Translations under genes and position numbers: made by a program
Shown here: piece after piece, positions 1-12,035 of the stretch
Layout of the letters: each line of letters begins with the position of its first letter
How positions within the stretch are numbered: position 1 is the stretch's first letter
From: Actinomortierella ambigua
Lineage: Eukaryota > Mortierellomycota > Mortierellomycetes > Mortierellales > Mortierellaceae
NCBI GenBank assembly: GCA_016098155.1
Contig: JAAAJB010000051.1
Coordinates: 1 to 64,000, forward strand
DNA length: 64,000 nt
Reading direction: 5' to 3'
The notes under the pieces: model-generated
What the model saw: the letters and a program-made list of their open reading frames with translations, nothing else
What the model was told of the DNA's origin: nothing
Database searches by the model: none

Positions 1-89
1 ATCCGACAATAGATCTCCCATAGAGTTTTGTCGAAAGAGTCACTCTCTCCCCTCGTCATGACGATGTCGACGATGTCGATCGCATAAAT

Positions 90-700
90 CAGCTTGCTAC
101 AGACATGTTCAACGCTAGCAGTCTACAAGGCATAAGACATACATATTGATGACGAAAAAGGCACTCTCGATGGCAACGGATTCGGTCCACTTCCACGGAG
201 CAAGCTCAAAGATTTCGCCCCTCGCGATTTCCTTCCCCCATCATCTGCGACTAAAGAGGGGACAGCCAGTCATCTGCATCCGCAATATTGATCCTGCAAT
301 TGGTCTTTGCAATGGAACAAGGCTCGTCGTGACCGAAATATCGCAGGACAACGTTTTACAGGCTGCCTTCGCTTTACCCCACACCGCCTCATAACCTGTG
401 TCCTATACGGCTGCAGACCATCGATGATGGTAATACACCCGTGCAGTTTGAGAGGATTCAGTTTCGTATCAAGCCTGCATTCGCTATGACAATCGACAAG
501 GCACAGGGCCAGATGCTCAACCATGTCGGCGTATATGTACTTGCCTCATCCTGTCCTCTTACACGGCTAACTTTACGTCGCACTTTCAAGATGCTCCAAC
601 CCATCCAACTTGAAAGTCTTAGTTGGCGATCACGGCCGCGTTCAAGGCAGAGAGGGCATGTTCACAAAAAATATTGTTCTTGGCGATGATCCCCCTTTTC
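90..700 (+). pseudogene. Helitron/PIF1-like helicase remnant, copy 1
   Basis: This is a decayed C-terminal piece of a Helitron (PIF1-like) helicase. One frame (about 185-394) carries a block ending in PVICIRNIDPAIGLCNGTRL, which matches the family signature around LRNLDPxxGLCNGTRL. A different frame (about 441-640) carries the next family block, FRIKPAFAMTIDKAQGQ, equivalent to the helicase motif that reads PVRLAFAMTINKAQGQ in intact elements. The frame change and internal stops between the blocks show it is broken. The N-terminal helicase and Rep parts are absent from the window, although the element could continue left of position 1. A second related copy lies at 3847-4400 and shares the flanking sequence around gacatgttcaacgc. 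Confidence 0.7.
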
Positions 701-861
701 AACATGGAAATAGCGAGAGTAATTGAAAGAAAAGGGAGAAAAGCCCGGCGGGCTACCGCCGGGCGAAGCTGCTAGTATCATTTTATTCCTCTTCATATTG
801 TTGCTGATGTTCTGGTTGTATTTCTTCGGCCCGTCCGTTCAGTGGAGTGTGCATACGCAGA

Positions 862-1308
862 TTAGTAGAGACGACGATTGTACCAGTCATATCCCCTCTC
901 GTAGTCAAACTTGACCTTAGGAACTTCTTTGCCCCCAGGAGGCTGCTCAAAAACTCGGGGGAAGCATCCTCGCTCAGTTGATCCTTCGATGGTTCCGCAT
1001 CCCCATAGGCTAGGGATGAGAAAACAATGGGTCCCAAATATCTGGCACGACTCCTTGGCATAAGAATCACCCTGCAACTGGCAGAGTGCGTTCGCGGTGA
1101 CAACTTGGGCTTTGAAATACTCCTTATCACAGGCGATCATTCCAGGGGAGTAGGCATTGAGGAACTTGGTGATGAGGTCCGTGGCCGCGTCTTTGGTGGC
1201 TTTCAAGGTACCCTCGAGCTCCTTAGGATCACGCGCCGCGGCGAATTGGCCTTGCATGGCCAGCAGCAGAACAGACCAGGTGGCTGCGACAGATGTCCTA
1301 ATATACAT
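862..1308 (-). CDS. Small secreted protein, function unknown
   Basis: The 148-residue protein starts at the Met at 1308. The frame stays open further upstream, but this Met gives a textbook signal peptide: a short basic start (MYIRT), a hydrophobic core (WSVLLLAM) and a likely cleavage site near QFAAARD. The mature part has an amphipathic N-terminal half (KELEGTLKATKDAATDLITK) and six or seven cysteines, including ACDKE, ALCQLQG, SCQIFGTHC, GCGTIEG and GCFPR, so disulfide bonds are likely. The C-terminus is aromatic and basic (YDWYNRRLY). I do not recognise the family. It is a single exon and is flanked by repeat debris on the right. Confidence 0.62.
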   Translation of the reverse strand: MYIRTSVAATWSVLLLAMQGQFAAARDPKELEGTLKATKDAATDLITKFLNAYSPGMIACDKEYFKAQVVTANALCQLQGDSYAKESCQIFGTHCFLIPSLWGCGTIEGSTERGCFPRVFEQPPGGKEVPKVKFDYERGYDWYNRRLY

Positions 1309-2600
1309 GGTTTGTAGGCTAAGAGAGACGACACCAAGAATACATAAGAGGGGGGGGTGCGTGTTAATGACCACTCTAATTCCCGTTACCACTCTCCGAA
1401 TGCGAGAACGAATCGTATTAAAGTAAAAAGTATGTGCCTGATCTTGGAGTACCGGTGTGAGAATGTGCTTGGCAGGGACGCTGGGAGGGGGGTTTTTTGG
1501 TAGAATAGAGACGTGTGAGGGCTTTATATATACGTCGATATTCCTTTCGAGAGAGTAAACGTACGAACTGAAGATGCCCAGATCCACTCGACCACAGCGC
1601 TGGCGTATGTGCCATACGATGACTGGCACCCCCTATTCGCATGCCAATCAAAATTGAGTCCGTGCAAACCACATTTTGCTTCTTGTTGCCACTTGGACGC
1701 GCATGAATAAAGGAAAGGGGTAAAGAATAGTAGCAGGGCATGGGAAATAGCAAAAAAGAAGGATGAGAGGATTGAGATAGGAACGTGCGAGGGTATATGT
1801 ACCAAAGAGGATATTTTAAAAGATCATGACACCATATATAAATGAAACACGGTATCGTGTCAAGGTTCGGTGGCGAAAGCACAAAGACAAGGGAGACGAG
1901 AACGTACCAGGGCGAAGATAATTAAAGGGAGAAAGGGAGTGTGCCATGGCTTGGGTAGCGCTAGCGTGGGAAAAAGGAAAGTAAGCATGAATAAAGAAAA
2001 AGGGCATGGGAACGTAACGAAAGAAAAAATAGGGAGCTAGCGCATGTACAAAAAAAGGGGAATAGGAACGTACCAAGGGACGATGCATGGACAAGAAAGG
2101 GAGTAAATTAACACAGGCGTAGGTGGCAGAACAAAGAATGTATGTACGACGCGTGAACAGATAATAGGAGCATGGATTGAGAGTCGAGACCTGGCCAGTA
2201 GCCTATATGGGGGGGGTGGCTGACGTCCGTCCCACATGGGATATTTGACCTCTTGCTCATTTTTGGGCAGACAATTGTGCTCTTCCTTTCTTTCACATCG
2301 CGTCTCCGTGGCTGCCTTGGTGTTTCTCGTGAATGCTTTGCATTTCTATTCTCCATTTTGTTCTTTCCCGCGCATTGCTTTTGGCGTCTTGCGCGTTTGC
2401 TTTATTGTTTTACTCTCTTGCTTTTGAGGCGCCTCTCCTCTTTTTTTTGGAGTATTAGGATCAAAAAGTTTGAATGTGAAAGTGTCTTGCTTTGGGTTGG
2501 GCGGGAGGATCCGAGCGGGCTTCTTTGGGTTAAGCAAGGGAGGCCCGAACAGGCTTCGCTCTTGCTATGGGGACCGCAGGCATCACAGGGTCCTGAGGCG
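1309..2600. other. Intergenic, no gene seen
   Basis: The stretch upstream of the small secreted-protein gene is rich in G and A on the + strand and holds only short, biased open frames on both strands. Several near-repeated phrases of the kind gggaacgta/aggaacgta with nearby gcatggg occur between about 1730 and 2090, suggesting an old degenerate repeat. A gggggg tract sits near 1350 and 2210. No coding signal is convincing. Confidence 0.5.
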
Positions 2601-2619
2601 CAATGACAGACGATAGAGC

Positions 2620-3560
2620 AAGTTCGGACGCTGCTGGAGACTGCCTCGCTTTGTCGGATGGAAGGATCAACCAGGTGACAGTCTGCGCTGCCTGCTCTTC
2701 TCGCCATATGCGCTCTTGATCCTGGCCTTGGATATGCTCCAGAAGAACTCGTTCTGCTCTTGTTTCCGCTGGTTTTGCTGCTGCGACTGAAAAGCTATTG
2801 GCGCAGCTGATCTATCGTATCCTGTTGTTGTTGTGTTTGCTGTAACTGTGGGTGTTGGTGTTGTTAAGCCATGTACAAATGATAGTGCAAGAAAAAATGC
2901 GCCGCTGCCAACTCTGGCACCCTTTGTCGATTTCTTTCTAGACTTCCGAGGGGGTCTTCGAGCCTGTCGAGGCTCTCGGTGTTGTTGCCGATATTTCGGG
3001 TGTTTGCCTTAAGCTTTTGGTTGTTACCTCGAGCTTTTGAATGGTCTACTGTCTGAGATTGTTGATAGCGTTTGTGGTTTGACTATAGGCCTCTATCACT
3101 GCTGTACCAAATTGCTCCAGCAAGTCTTGTAACTCGGCGTATTTGTTCCGCTCTATCCCAACCACATCGGTTTGTTAAAAGTGGCGAAGCCATGGGTTCC
3201 TGAAAATGGATGCTGAAGAATTGGGGGGACTTCTTGTCCTGTCTTCTTTGTCACATGAATCATCCATGCTGAATCTTGGAGAATGAGGCGCCTACGCCCA
3301 AGTTGACCTCTGGATCGCCAAATCTCAGCAAATGTTCGTCAAGTCATGAATTGTCGTCTACACTCGCCAACTTCTGCTTGGCACGCGTTACTATTTCAGG
3401 CAGACTGCGAGAATACCGGGGCTCATTCTTATAGCCATCGTACTCCGACCTCTTCAGGTCGACTTCATCCTTCTCGACCCCACGCTGCTCCCCTCACCAC
3501 TTGTCCCCTAAAGTCCACTGTTTGGCGAAGGTTTGTTCCCTGTTGTCGCATATCTTTGGG
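2620..3560 (-). pseudogene. Decayed coding region of unknown family
   Basis: Reverse-strand translation gives protein-like blocks separated by stops and frame changes. In order, they include DEVDLKRSEYDGYKNEPRYS and SLPEIVTRAKQKLASVDD (about 3370-3500), HLLRFGDPEVNLGVGASFSK (about 3270-3330), KYAELQDLLEQFGTAVIEAY (about 3090-3160, helical or coiled-coil character) and a Gln-rich basic stretch ending near WLILPSDKARQ (about 2650-2680). The composition looks like former coding sequence rather than random DNA. I do not recognise the family. It lies between the two Helitron-helicase remnants, so it may be a gene captured or broken by mobile elements. Confidence 0.35.
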
Positions 3561-3780
3561 GTATCGTCTTGACCCCCCCCCCGCTGGACAAGAGGTCATT
3601 CTCGAAGTGACGCGTTATCAGGGACGATCGTGCGCGTTTTTTTAAGCGCTGTAGAGATTATCGATGGAACTGAAGGTGGCACCCATAGAATGCCCCGAGT
3701 TTGCTTCTTTCTTTATCCAATAGTGACCGGTGAGATCACTGCGACCTAATGGTTCACGCTAGGAAAGGTCATCAAGGTAA

Positions 3781-3846
3781 TCGCGTCAGTATACAGCCCA
3801 GGTCGTGTCAGTATACATCCTAGGTCGTGTCAGTATACAGCCTAGC
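3781..3846. repeat. 22-bp tandem repeat, three copies
   Basis: Three consecutive 22-base units occur at 3781-3802, 3803-3824 and 3825-3846. Each contains the core cgtgtcagtataca (first copy cgcgtcagtataca) followed by gcc/tcc and c/tagg. The copies differ at only a few positions. The array abuts the left edge of the second Helitron-helicase remnant, so it may mark an element boundary or internal minisatellite. Confidence 0.8.
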
Positions 3847-4400
3847 TACTGACATGTTCAACGCCAGCTAGGTGGTCAAGATCTACGAGGCACAAGACAG
3901 GCACATGAATGATTAAAATTGCTCTCTCAACGGTTCACTTCCTCGGAGCAGGCTCAAAGATTTTGCTCCTCGCGATTTCACGCCCCTTCACCTGCGACTG
4001 GAGAGGGGGCAACCGATCATCTGCATTCGCAATTAGCATTTGGTATCTGCGGTGGAGCACCGCAGGACAAACGTTTTACAAGCAGCCTTTGCCTTACCTC
4101 GGAACCGCCTCATAACTCTGTGCCCTTTACGCCAGTTCAAGAGAGTTCGGTTTCCCATCAAGCCCGCCTTCGCTATGACCATCCACAAGACCACAAGGCA
4201 TACGGCCAGACGCTCAACCATGAAGATATTTACCTGCCCTCATCCTGTCTTCTACCGCGACCAACTTCACGCTGCTTTTTCAAGATGGTCCAACTCTTCC
4301 AACTTGAAATGTCTTACTGGGCGATCACGACTGCATTCAGGGCAAAGAGGTCACTTTCAAAGAAAAGTTGTATATCAAGATCCCCCCCCCCCTTCTCAAT
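3847..4400 (+). pseudogene. Helitron/PIF1-like helicase remnant, copy 2
   Basis: This is a second, more decayed copy of the sequence at 90-700. Both begin with a shared stretch around gacatgttcaacgc and continue through a block reading STVHFLGAGSKILLLAIS (copy 1: SVHFHGASSKISPLAIS). The helicase phrase is recognisable as FPIKPAFAMTIHKTT around 4150-4190. The later block DQLHAAFSRWS resembles the family's QLYVALSR motif. The LRNIDP..GLCNGT block is deleted or scrambled here. The reading frame shifts at least twice. It is not expected to make protein. Confidence 0.65.
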
Positions 4401-5094
4401 GTAGTGCAAAGAGCGAAAGAGAGAGAGAGAGCTCAGCCCGGCGCAAGGAAATATATAAAAATATCCCCCTCAAGATAGAGATTAGTATATCAAATAAATT
4501 CCCTTGTGGAGACTAGTGTGCCAAGATAAATTGTGGAAGAGGTTGATATATCAATATGGAGAAAGAGTGATAGAGAAGGTGAATGAGAGAGTGGTTGGGT
4601 TGTTAGTGTTCTCAATCTGGGTGGATCTGCAAACAAAAAACGCATGGAGGACTTTCAATATAAAGCCTGCTTGCACCCCGGTTACTGGTTACTTTCCAGG
4701 TCTCCACAAAGCCGATACCCATCCTCCCCTTGTCACCCCCTCTCCTCCTCCTTCCCTCCTTGTTCACTCTAGATGCCTGCCGATGGCCATGCCATCTCCC
4801 GATTGTATTTCTAGACTGCCTTCATCGCCATCTCCCTGTCGTGCATTCGCTGCCTCATTAGTTACCTCTCACTTTCACCTTCAGCATCAAAAACATCGTC
4901 TGCACCATTCACAGCCCCCAACCCTCGACCGACAGCAGGTTCACGGCGACTCGGACCTTATGGACTTGAGTCAGTTGAAGCTCGAGGGTCGACCATACAC
5001 CGTGGTCTTTGGTGCAACCGACCCAGGGCTCGCCACGATGCGCTCTACGACTGCCATTACGGACAAAGAGCTGCAGGTCTTCTATGGCTACTTC

Positions 5095-5970
5095 AAAGCT
5101 TCCAAGCAAGGTAAACGTTTGTCCACATGCAGGGTGTCCACCATCCTTGATAGGACCACCCTTTAATAGCCTCGATGTGTTTCCTTCTATTTCAATCGTT
5201 CAGATCCATTAGTTACACTCCCAGTCAAGGTATCCTTGATCTCCAAGGGTCGCACGGTAACTGCCGAGCACTTACACGAATTGACTCATACGCAGAAACT
5301 CGGGCAGAGGTGAAGCAAGCGCCTTGCTCGAGATGCAAGCGCACAGGCTGAATATAGCACTATCCAAGACCCTGCCCGATTCGTTGACCGCTGCTACCTC
5401 TGTACGCGAGCTAAAGGCGGCTAATGCCGCCAGAAGAGCAAGCCGGACAACACTATCAAAGTTTGAGCAGTCTGCACGACAGGTGTATGACAAGAAGACA
5501 CGGCAGCTTTGAAACAAACGGGCTTGGCAAAATGTGGCTGCAACGGAGCGCCATTTCGTGATTTAGCTCGTTTTGTTTCGAAGCTGCAGTGTCCTCCTGT
5601 CATGCACCTGTCGTGCAGACTGCTCAAACTTTTGGGGTGTTGTCCGGCATGCCTTCATAACGGCATGAGCCGACTGTAGCTCGCGTACAGAGGTAACACC
5701 GGTCATTGAGTTGGTAGGGTCTTGGAAGGTGCTATACGCAGCCTGTGCGTTTGCATCTCGAGCAGGCGCTTGATTCGCCTCTGTCCGAGTTTCCGCGTAT
5801 GAGCCACTTCGTGCAAGTGCTCGGCAGTTGTCGTGTGACCCTTGGAGATCAAAGGTACTTCGGCTGGGAGTGTAACAGATGGATCTGAACGATTGAAATA
5901 GAAAGGGTGGTCCTATCAAGGATGGTGGACACGCTGCATGTGGACAAAAGCTACCTTGCTTGGAAGCTTT
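5095..5970. repeat. Large inverted repeat with about 400-bp arms
   Basis: The left arm (about 5095-5521) and right arm (about 5569-5970) are reverse complements with many substitutions and one indel of about 21 bases, separated by a spacer of about 47 bases. For example, the start aaagcttccaagcaagg at 5095 is mirrored by ccttgcttggaagcttt ending at 5970. Each arm carries the same former coding fragment. In the left arm a frame from about 4920 (GRPYTVVFGATDPGLATM and KELQVFYGYFKASKQ) reaches a possible GTAAACG donor at about 5111, then a TTCAG acceptor at about 5202 and DPLVTLPVKVSLISKGR, after which frames break. The right arm lacks part of the putative intron. The family is unknown. Confidence 0.65.
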
Positions 5971-6510
5971 GTAGTAGTCATAGAAGCTTTGTAGGAATCA
6001 ATAGCAACTGCAGACTTTGGATCGCGGCTGCATGTGGCTTGACCTTGCTTCACTCGGGGACAATCAAGGTTTGGGCAGTGTAAGGCGCCCATTGACCTTC
6101 TCGACCTTGGTCGAGCCCTCGACGATGCGCCTGCTGGAGGCCTTGTCCATCTTCGAAATTATGGCACAAGAAGTCGCTGACTAACCATTTTTGGTTTCAT
6201 TATTGACTTTTTTTTTCTAGTGATGGTTGGAATGTAGTTTGTGATTGTGACAAAATAAATGTTCATACAAATTCTATTGATGGATTATTGAGAGGGGACG
6301 ATCCTCAAGGCCACTGCTACTGCTGCTGACAGTAGGAAAGGGGCGGGTAGGTAGTCTAGCAAGGGGGATCATTTAGATGTGGTCTATGCAGGGGTACAAA
6401 TAAGATGGTCTACAGGGTTTTTGTTGTCGTTGTTGTTGCTGTTGTTGTTGATGACTCGTCTCTTGCTTTCTTTTACTCTATTCCGCACACGCTCCTTCAT
6501 ACTGCCTCTC

Positions 6511-7472
6511 TTAGATGGCTTTCTCACACTCGTCCTGCTGGCGCTTCCGAATGTCGACAATGGAGAGGGAGCCCTCGTGCAGGCCCTGGACGATGGTGTG
6601 GACCTCCTCAAAGGTGTCAAAGGGCAAGAACGGCAGCTTGTGTGTCCGGCAGTACTTTTCCAGATCGCGTCCGCGGCGCGCAAACAGCACATCGGCCTCG
6701 CGGGCGGCGCTCAGGTCGGAGATGCCGTCGCCGCAAAAGACGATGACCTGATGTTCGTCGCGTCGTTGTGAATCCTGCTGTTCCTGAGCCATCTTCTTCC
6801 TTGTCTCCTGCTCCTCCTCAAAGGCCTTGCGAGCGGCGCGGATGCAGATGGATTTATCGTGGGCATGAGGAGTATCGTCACGGTAGGTGACGAGCCACTT
6901 CTTGTTGTGGACATGGGCATAGTTGGCGAGGATATTGAGCTGCTGGGCCTGGTCGCGGCCGAGATGCCAGGCCATGTATTCCTGAATCAGAATGTCGAGC
7001 CCGCAGGAGACGACGGCAAAGGGGATCTGCTGTTCGCCGACGTAGCGGTGAAAGGCAACAAACCCCGGGTCGAGCTCGGCGTCCCGGACCAGGTCCAGGC
7101 CCTCTTCGAGGGTCAGGCTGACCGAGTCCCAGAAGAGGTGCATGGCCTCACTGAGGGAGGGAGGGGGGAGAGGGAGCGAGTAGCAGTAGATGATGAGTAT
7201 GCGCTCTGCTGATCAGAGTTATCTCAAACGGATCAAGGTGATATTGTTGGTGGGAAACTTTTTTTTTATCATCGCTGCGCACACAGCACACACAGACACA
7301 CACAGCAAGACATTTGTAAGACAACCTACAGGAACGTCATTTCATGGGCGAGGACCTTGGCATCGAGAATCTTGCGGTTCTCATAGCCCATGCCAGAGTC
7401 GATGAGGATGCATCCAGTGTCCTTGAGGCAGATAGTGCCATCGAAATCAGAAAAGACTTGAACTGTAGCCAT
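6511..7472 (-). CDS. HAD-superfamily phosphatase, Pyp1/phosphoserine-phosphatase-like (copy A)
   Basis: The two exons are 7330-7472 and 6511-7150, with a 179-nt intron (donor GTAGGT), giving 260 residues. Residues 8-14 are SDFDGTI, the HAD motif I with the nucleophile and acid Asp residues. Motif II is in PFAVVSCGLDILI, and the C-terminal FCGDGISDLSAAREADVLFA holds the motif IV acidic residues. This layout matches the cytosolic fungal HAD phosphatases related to yeast Pyp1 (YNL010W), which removes phosphate from small polyol or sugar phosphates. The exact substrate is inference. It is a tandem duplicate of the gene at 8351-9320, with the same intron position and phase. Copy A lacks the poly-Ala insert of copy B. 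Confidence 0.85.
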
Positions 7473-8350
7473 TGTGGGAATGGAAATGAGACAAAGTGGG
7501 TTGGGTTGGAAAAGTAATTTAATTGAAATGAATGAATGAGCTTGTCTTTTTGAGGGTGAAGAGAGCGGAGCTGGGTCAGGTACCCCCCCCCCGCAAGAAT
7601 TTACCGTCCCTGATATTGGTCCACCCGAAACAGAAACATGACACTCTACCCCAACCCTACACCCTGTCAAACACAGCAAAGCTATCGATTCGCTGCAGGC
7701 AGCGTCATTGTTGTCTATGTTGGGCTACGCCGCCATCTTGGAATAGGCATGTTCGGTCTGACTCGGCTCAGAGTTGTCCACCCTAGTCGCGATAAGGACC
7801 AACAGCATGGGAAGAGGGAGTTGAAGGGGGGAAGGAGGGAGAGCGGAACTGACTGACCTCCATAGCTCGGTAATCATGCGTTGTTGCACAAAAGGTCCAA
7901 AAAGAGCTAGTCGCCCGCCCCCCCCCCCAGGCCGTTTTCCTTCCCACCATAGAAATGAGAGTGGAGTGGTTGCTTCCGAGACTGGGCACATCACACCACC
8001 AGACACCCCCTGTCTTCATTCGCAACATCCCTCTGCAGAAACTGCAAGATCGTTCTTTCTAAAATTTTACCCGCTTGGATACTCATTTATACACAACGAG
8101 GTTTCTCCATGACATAGTACGACAATCTACATACTCTTCCTGTCATACAAAGGGGCGTAGAACGAGGAAAGAGAGAATGGGACGGATACCAAACGACAAA
8201 CACGGAGAGATGAGGGTGAGGAAGTGGAATGCGTCACAGACAAGTCTATCAAAAGACTATGCCGTACCTCTCCTTCCCTATGTTATTTCCCTTTCCTACT
8301 TTCCTTCCTTCTTCTCATTCCTTCTCGCTCCTATCTTTCTTCTCCTTCCC

Positions 8351-9320
8351 TTACACCTCAGCCAGCTGCCGCTTCTGGATCTCATCCAACGAGATGCCAC
8401 CCTCATGCAACCCTTGGACGATGGCATGGATCTCTGCAAAGCTATCAAAGGGCAAGAACGGCACCTTGTGCTCGCGGCAGTAGGCCTCCAGCTCCAGTCC
8501 ACGGCGCGCAAACATCACATCCGCCTCGCGCGCCGCACACAGGTCCGAAATACCGTCACCGCAAAAGACGAGGATCGGTGGAGACTGAGCAGCAGCAGCA
8601 GCAGCAGCAGCAATATCGTCCTCCTTCTTGTCGCCGCCCTTCTGCTCCTGCTTCTGCTTCTGGGCCTCCATCTTCTCCGCGTGGCGCTGGCGCGCCGCCC
8701 GCATGACCCGGGACTTGTCGTGTGTGAATTCCGAGTCGTCGCGGTAAGTGACGCGCCAGGTGCGGTCGGAAATGTGGCCGTAGTTGGCAAGGATCTCGAG
8801 CTGGGCGAGCTGGTCCTGGCCGAGGTGCCAGGACAGATATTCGCGGATCACAACGTCGACACCGCAGGAGACGATCGTGAACGGGATCTTTTGGGCGCCA
8901 ACGTAGGTGTAGAAGGCTAGGAAGCCTGGGTCGATCTCGGCTTCCTTGCGGACCAGGGCCAGCGCTTCGTCATAGGTGAGGGTGATGGATTCCCATGAGA
9001 TGGTGGTGACTTCGCTACATGTATGAAAATTAAGAAAACAATACGAAAGGTTGGTTAGATGGAGTGAAACATCATTTTACCTTAAGGATTCTGTTAAAAA
9101 GATATTCTTTTTTTTTTGTCTTTCAGCTCCAGGCACATCATAAGCCCCTTCACCTCGACCATCTCCCTTGGACCTACAGGAATGTAATCTCATTGCGCAG
9201 GATCTTGTCGTCGAGCGCCTTGCGGTTCTCGTAACCCAAGCATGCGTCAATCAGGATGTTTCCAGTGTCTTTGAGGCTGATTGTGCCATCGAAATCAGAA
9301 TACACCTCAACTGCAGGCAT
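8351..9320 (-). CDS. HAD-superfamily phosphatase, Pyp1/phosphoserine-phosphatase-like (copy B)
   Basis: The two exons are 9178-9320 and 8351-9014, with a 163-nt intron at the same place as in copy A, giving 268 residues. The nucleophile motif SDFDGTI lies near the N-terminus, followed by KDTGNILIDACLGYENRK. Motif II is in PFTIVSCGVDVVI, and the late motif is VFCGDGISDLCAAREADV. Before that motif sits an insert: a charged KQKQEQKGGDKKEDD stretch followed by eight alanines coded by a GCX run (about 8587-8615). It probably forms a flexible surface loop in the cap region. Its neighbour at 6511-7472 is a paralogue in the same orientation, so this is a local tandem duplication. Confidence 0.85.
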
Positions 9321-9520
9321 TATTACTCCAAGGATTGAGACGGAAAGGCAAAAAGAGGTGAGAAAGGAAGGAGCGGATGAAATTCCAAGGTTGGTGGGAA
9401 AATAAAATGTGGCAGAAAATAAGGAGATTTTCTTAGTTCAGGAGGAAAGAGGGGCTAAACGACCCCTGTGCAGGTATTTATACTTTTTATGGGTTGCTTC
9501 TTTTTCTCATGAAATTCTAT

Positions 9521-10733
9521 TCAAGGTTTTGCTGCTCTCGGGTCATTGCAATCTTTGGGAATAGGCGACTCAGGGTCGATAGGATCCAAGATGACACGGC
9601 CAACAGGCAAATATCGGTGGTGGTTGTGATAGAACTTGAGCCAGCCGTCAACAACCTAGGAAGGTAGCCAGTGGTTAGAATAAAGGTTAGAACCAGTATA
9701 AAATAACATAAACATGGAGCCAAAGTATTGAAGGAAGCGAATCGATTCCAGAAAAGGAACCCAAAGAAACTTTTTGCACAGGTGGCGAAACTGGTAGGCT
9801 AAGAATAAGATGGTGCATGTCGCACAAGTGCGTAAAAAACACTTCGCCTCTTCCCCCATTGGGCGTTTCGTTCGCTCTATTCTTACCGCAAGGTCACTCG
9901 GAGACAGTCCTCGGAGGTCGTGCGTGAGATGAGTTTCGAAGCATCCAGTGACATACGCACGCGACGCATCTTTGCCCGAAAAGAAACCGTATCCACCACC
10001 CTAAGAAGGAGAAAGATAGGACAAAGATAAGAAGGCAAGTGGGTGAATGGTGAGCACCGGCACATGCCAAAAAAAAAAAAAAGGCTTCAGCCCTCTTCCA
10101 TTATGGTTGAAGTAAGCCGCTCTATAATAATAGTTTTCCGGGCGCCATACCTTGGCATAGAATGGGCCGCCTGCCGTGACATCAAAGACTTCGCCCCTAA
10201 TGGATGAAATGAAAAAAAAATAGTATCGTGTAACGCGACGTGTCAAAAGTCCACCGACCGCTAAAAAAAAGGTTGACCTATGGCAAAAGCACCGAGTTCA
10301 CTCCTGCTTCTTCTTCTATCACTACTACACCCTGCTTTTCTTCTTACTTGATGGCGAGGTAGATGGGTTTTGTGGGGTCGGTGCCGTCATACTGCGCAAG
10401 CTCGTCCATGGTCAGGACCAGCTCTTTTCGGGGCAGATAGCGCCGCCAGTTACTGTATTTGCCCCGGTAACCCCAGAGCCAGCTGTCGGTGATCAGATAC
10501 GACATCAAGAAGAAGAATACGATGGGTAGCAGCACTATCTGAGCCACAAGACCCTTGGTCATCTTGGGCTGGTCCTTGTTTTTGCTCTTCCTGTTGCCGC
10601 TACTTCTCTTCTTTCTGCGTGTGTCTATCTCCTGATCGAAGCCCCCCGTCCTCGTGTCACCGAGTGTGTCACCCTTGACTGAGACCAGGCGGGTGCGCAA
10701 CTTGGCGCCTTGTTCATTCTGAGGTCCTGCCAT
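9521..10733 (-). CDS. Membrane-anchored cytochrome-b5-like heme/steroid-binding protein (MAPR family)
   Basis: Four exons (10348-10733, 10151-10196, 9887-10000, 9521-9655) give 226 residues with phases that fit exactly. The N-terminal 60 residues are basic and polar and are followed by one membrane segment, LVAQIVLLPIVFFFLMSYL. Then comes a cytochrome b5-like domain: LTMDELAQYDGTDPTKPIYL, AIKGEVFDVTAGGPFYAKGG, and GYGFFSGKDASRAYVTGCF. These are the hallmark steps of MAPR proteins such as Dap1, PGRMC1 and neuferricin, which bind heme and help cytochrome P450 or sterol metabolism at the ER. The start at 10733 was chosen because it gives a hydrophilic leader just before the anchor; the frame is open upstream. 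Confidence 0.85.
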
Positions 10734-12035
10734 GGATGATGATGACAATGATGATGCAGATGAAGATGTGATGTGATCTTTAAACAGCGATATGCACGGT
10801 ACTTTGTTTCTCTCGTCCCCTCTCTCCTTTTCCCCTTTTGTCTTGTAAGGCTGCTGGGAGAAGCATAAAAATAGGATAAACTCTTTAAAGAAGGGCTGCG
10901 CAAGCCCTTTCCTTCTTGTAGCATGGATACGAGTTTCCTGAGGATTGTCGACCTGCATATCATGGAGAGGTTGTTGCGCTGTTAACCAAGCTGCCCAAAA
11001 AAAAAAAAAAAAAAAAAGGTCAACGCAAGCTGCCTGTGCGAATATATGTAGACAAAAACATACAGCAAGGTAAGTCTGAGAGGAGCGAGGAGTAGTGTGT
11101 GTGCATTGCGCCACGCGGGAAACAACGTTGCACCACCAACACCATCGACCACATCATCATCCATCGTGGTCGCCCCTGCTTATTTGATAACTTGTCCTGT
11201 TTCAGGAAAGGAAGAAGGAAGGAGGATGTTGCTTCTATCTCTGTGCACTTTTTTTCATTGAGCATCAGATGGTAAACAGCAACCAGTGGGGGTCATGAAT
11301 GTTCTCGGGCCTAAAAGCGAGGAACAAAAACTGGCGCGCAATGCGCCCCAAAGCTGCCGACTGACGAAGGCGAAGACCGTGCTGCTATCATGACCAGCTA
11401 GAGAAAGATGGATGGCTACTCATTATCAAATCATGTCATCCACCGTCTGTTTACAGCAGGATATGTGCAGTGAACGCCTGCTCTCCCGTTATCTCGCACT
11501 CTCCCACACACACACCCCCCCCTCTTCTCTCTCTTCTCCAACAGTTTATTAGCTCCCTCCAAGTCGTGGCAAAGGGGGGGTGAGAAAGGGGGACAAGGGG
11601 TAAAGAAAGGACACTATGCATGAGCACGCATTGCATTGTTGAGGAGGAGTAGTAGTCTATCGAGGCAAAAAAAAAGAGAGAGAGAGAGAGAGGGAGAACG
11701 GTGGGAAGAAAGAAGAAAACAAAAGATGGGGAATCTTACAATGAAGCTTACACCATCCATCGCTGGAAGAATTCCCAGAGTGTGCTCGGGCCCTTTCACG
11801 TCTCTGTCTCTCTCTGTTATTCCGACCTATAAAATCCCGTTTGCTCAGGTGCCATCGACCCCATTCCTCTCTTTCTTTTCCCTCCTTTCCCCCCTTCTCC
11901 TCAACGTCACTGAAAGGTATGTGAATATTTTTTCTCACCAGAATTTGTTACTTTGCACGGTTGAAGAAAGAGGAGACCAACCAAGTTTGACCCACCTCTA
12001 CTCTCTTCCCGCCTCAGAAGAACACACACATAGTC
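10734..12035. other. Divergent intergenic region
   Basis: This is the shared upstream region between the MAPR gene (reverse) and the secreted-protein gene (forward). It contains an A19 run near 11000, a purine microsatellite (gagagagaga near 11670-11690) and a TATA-like box (tataaaat) near 11827 that would serve the forward gene, followed by a pyrimidine-rich stretch typical of fungal core promoters. No open frame here looks real. Confidence 0.5.
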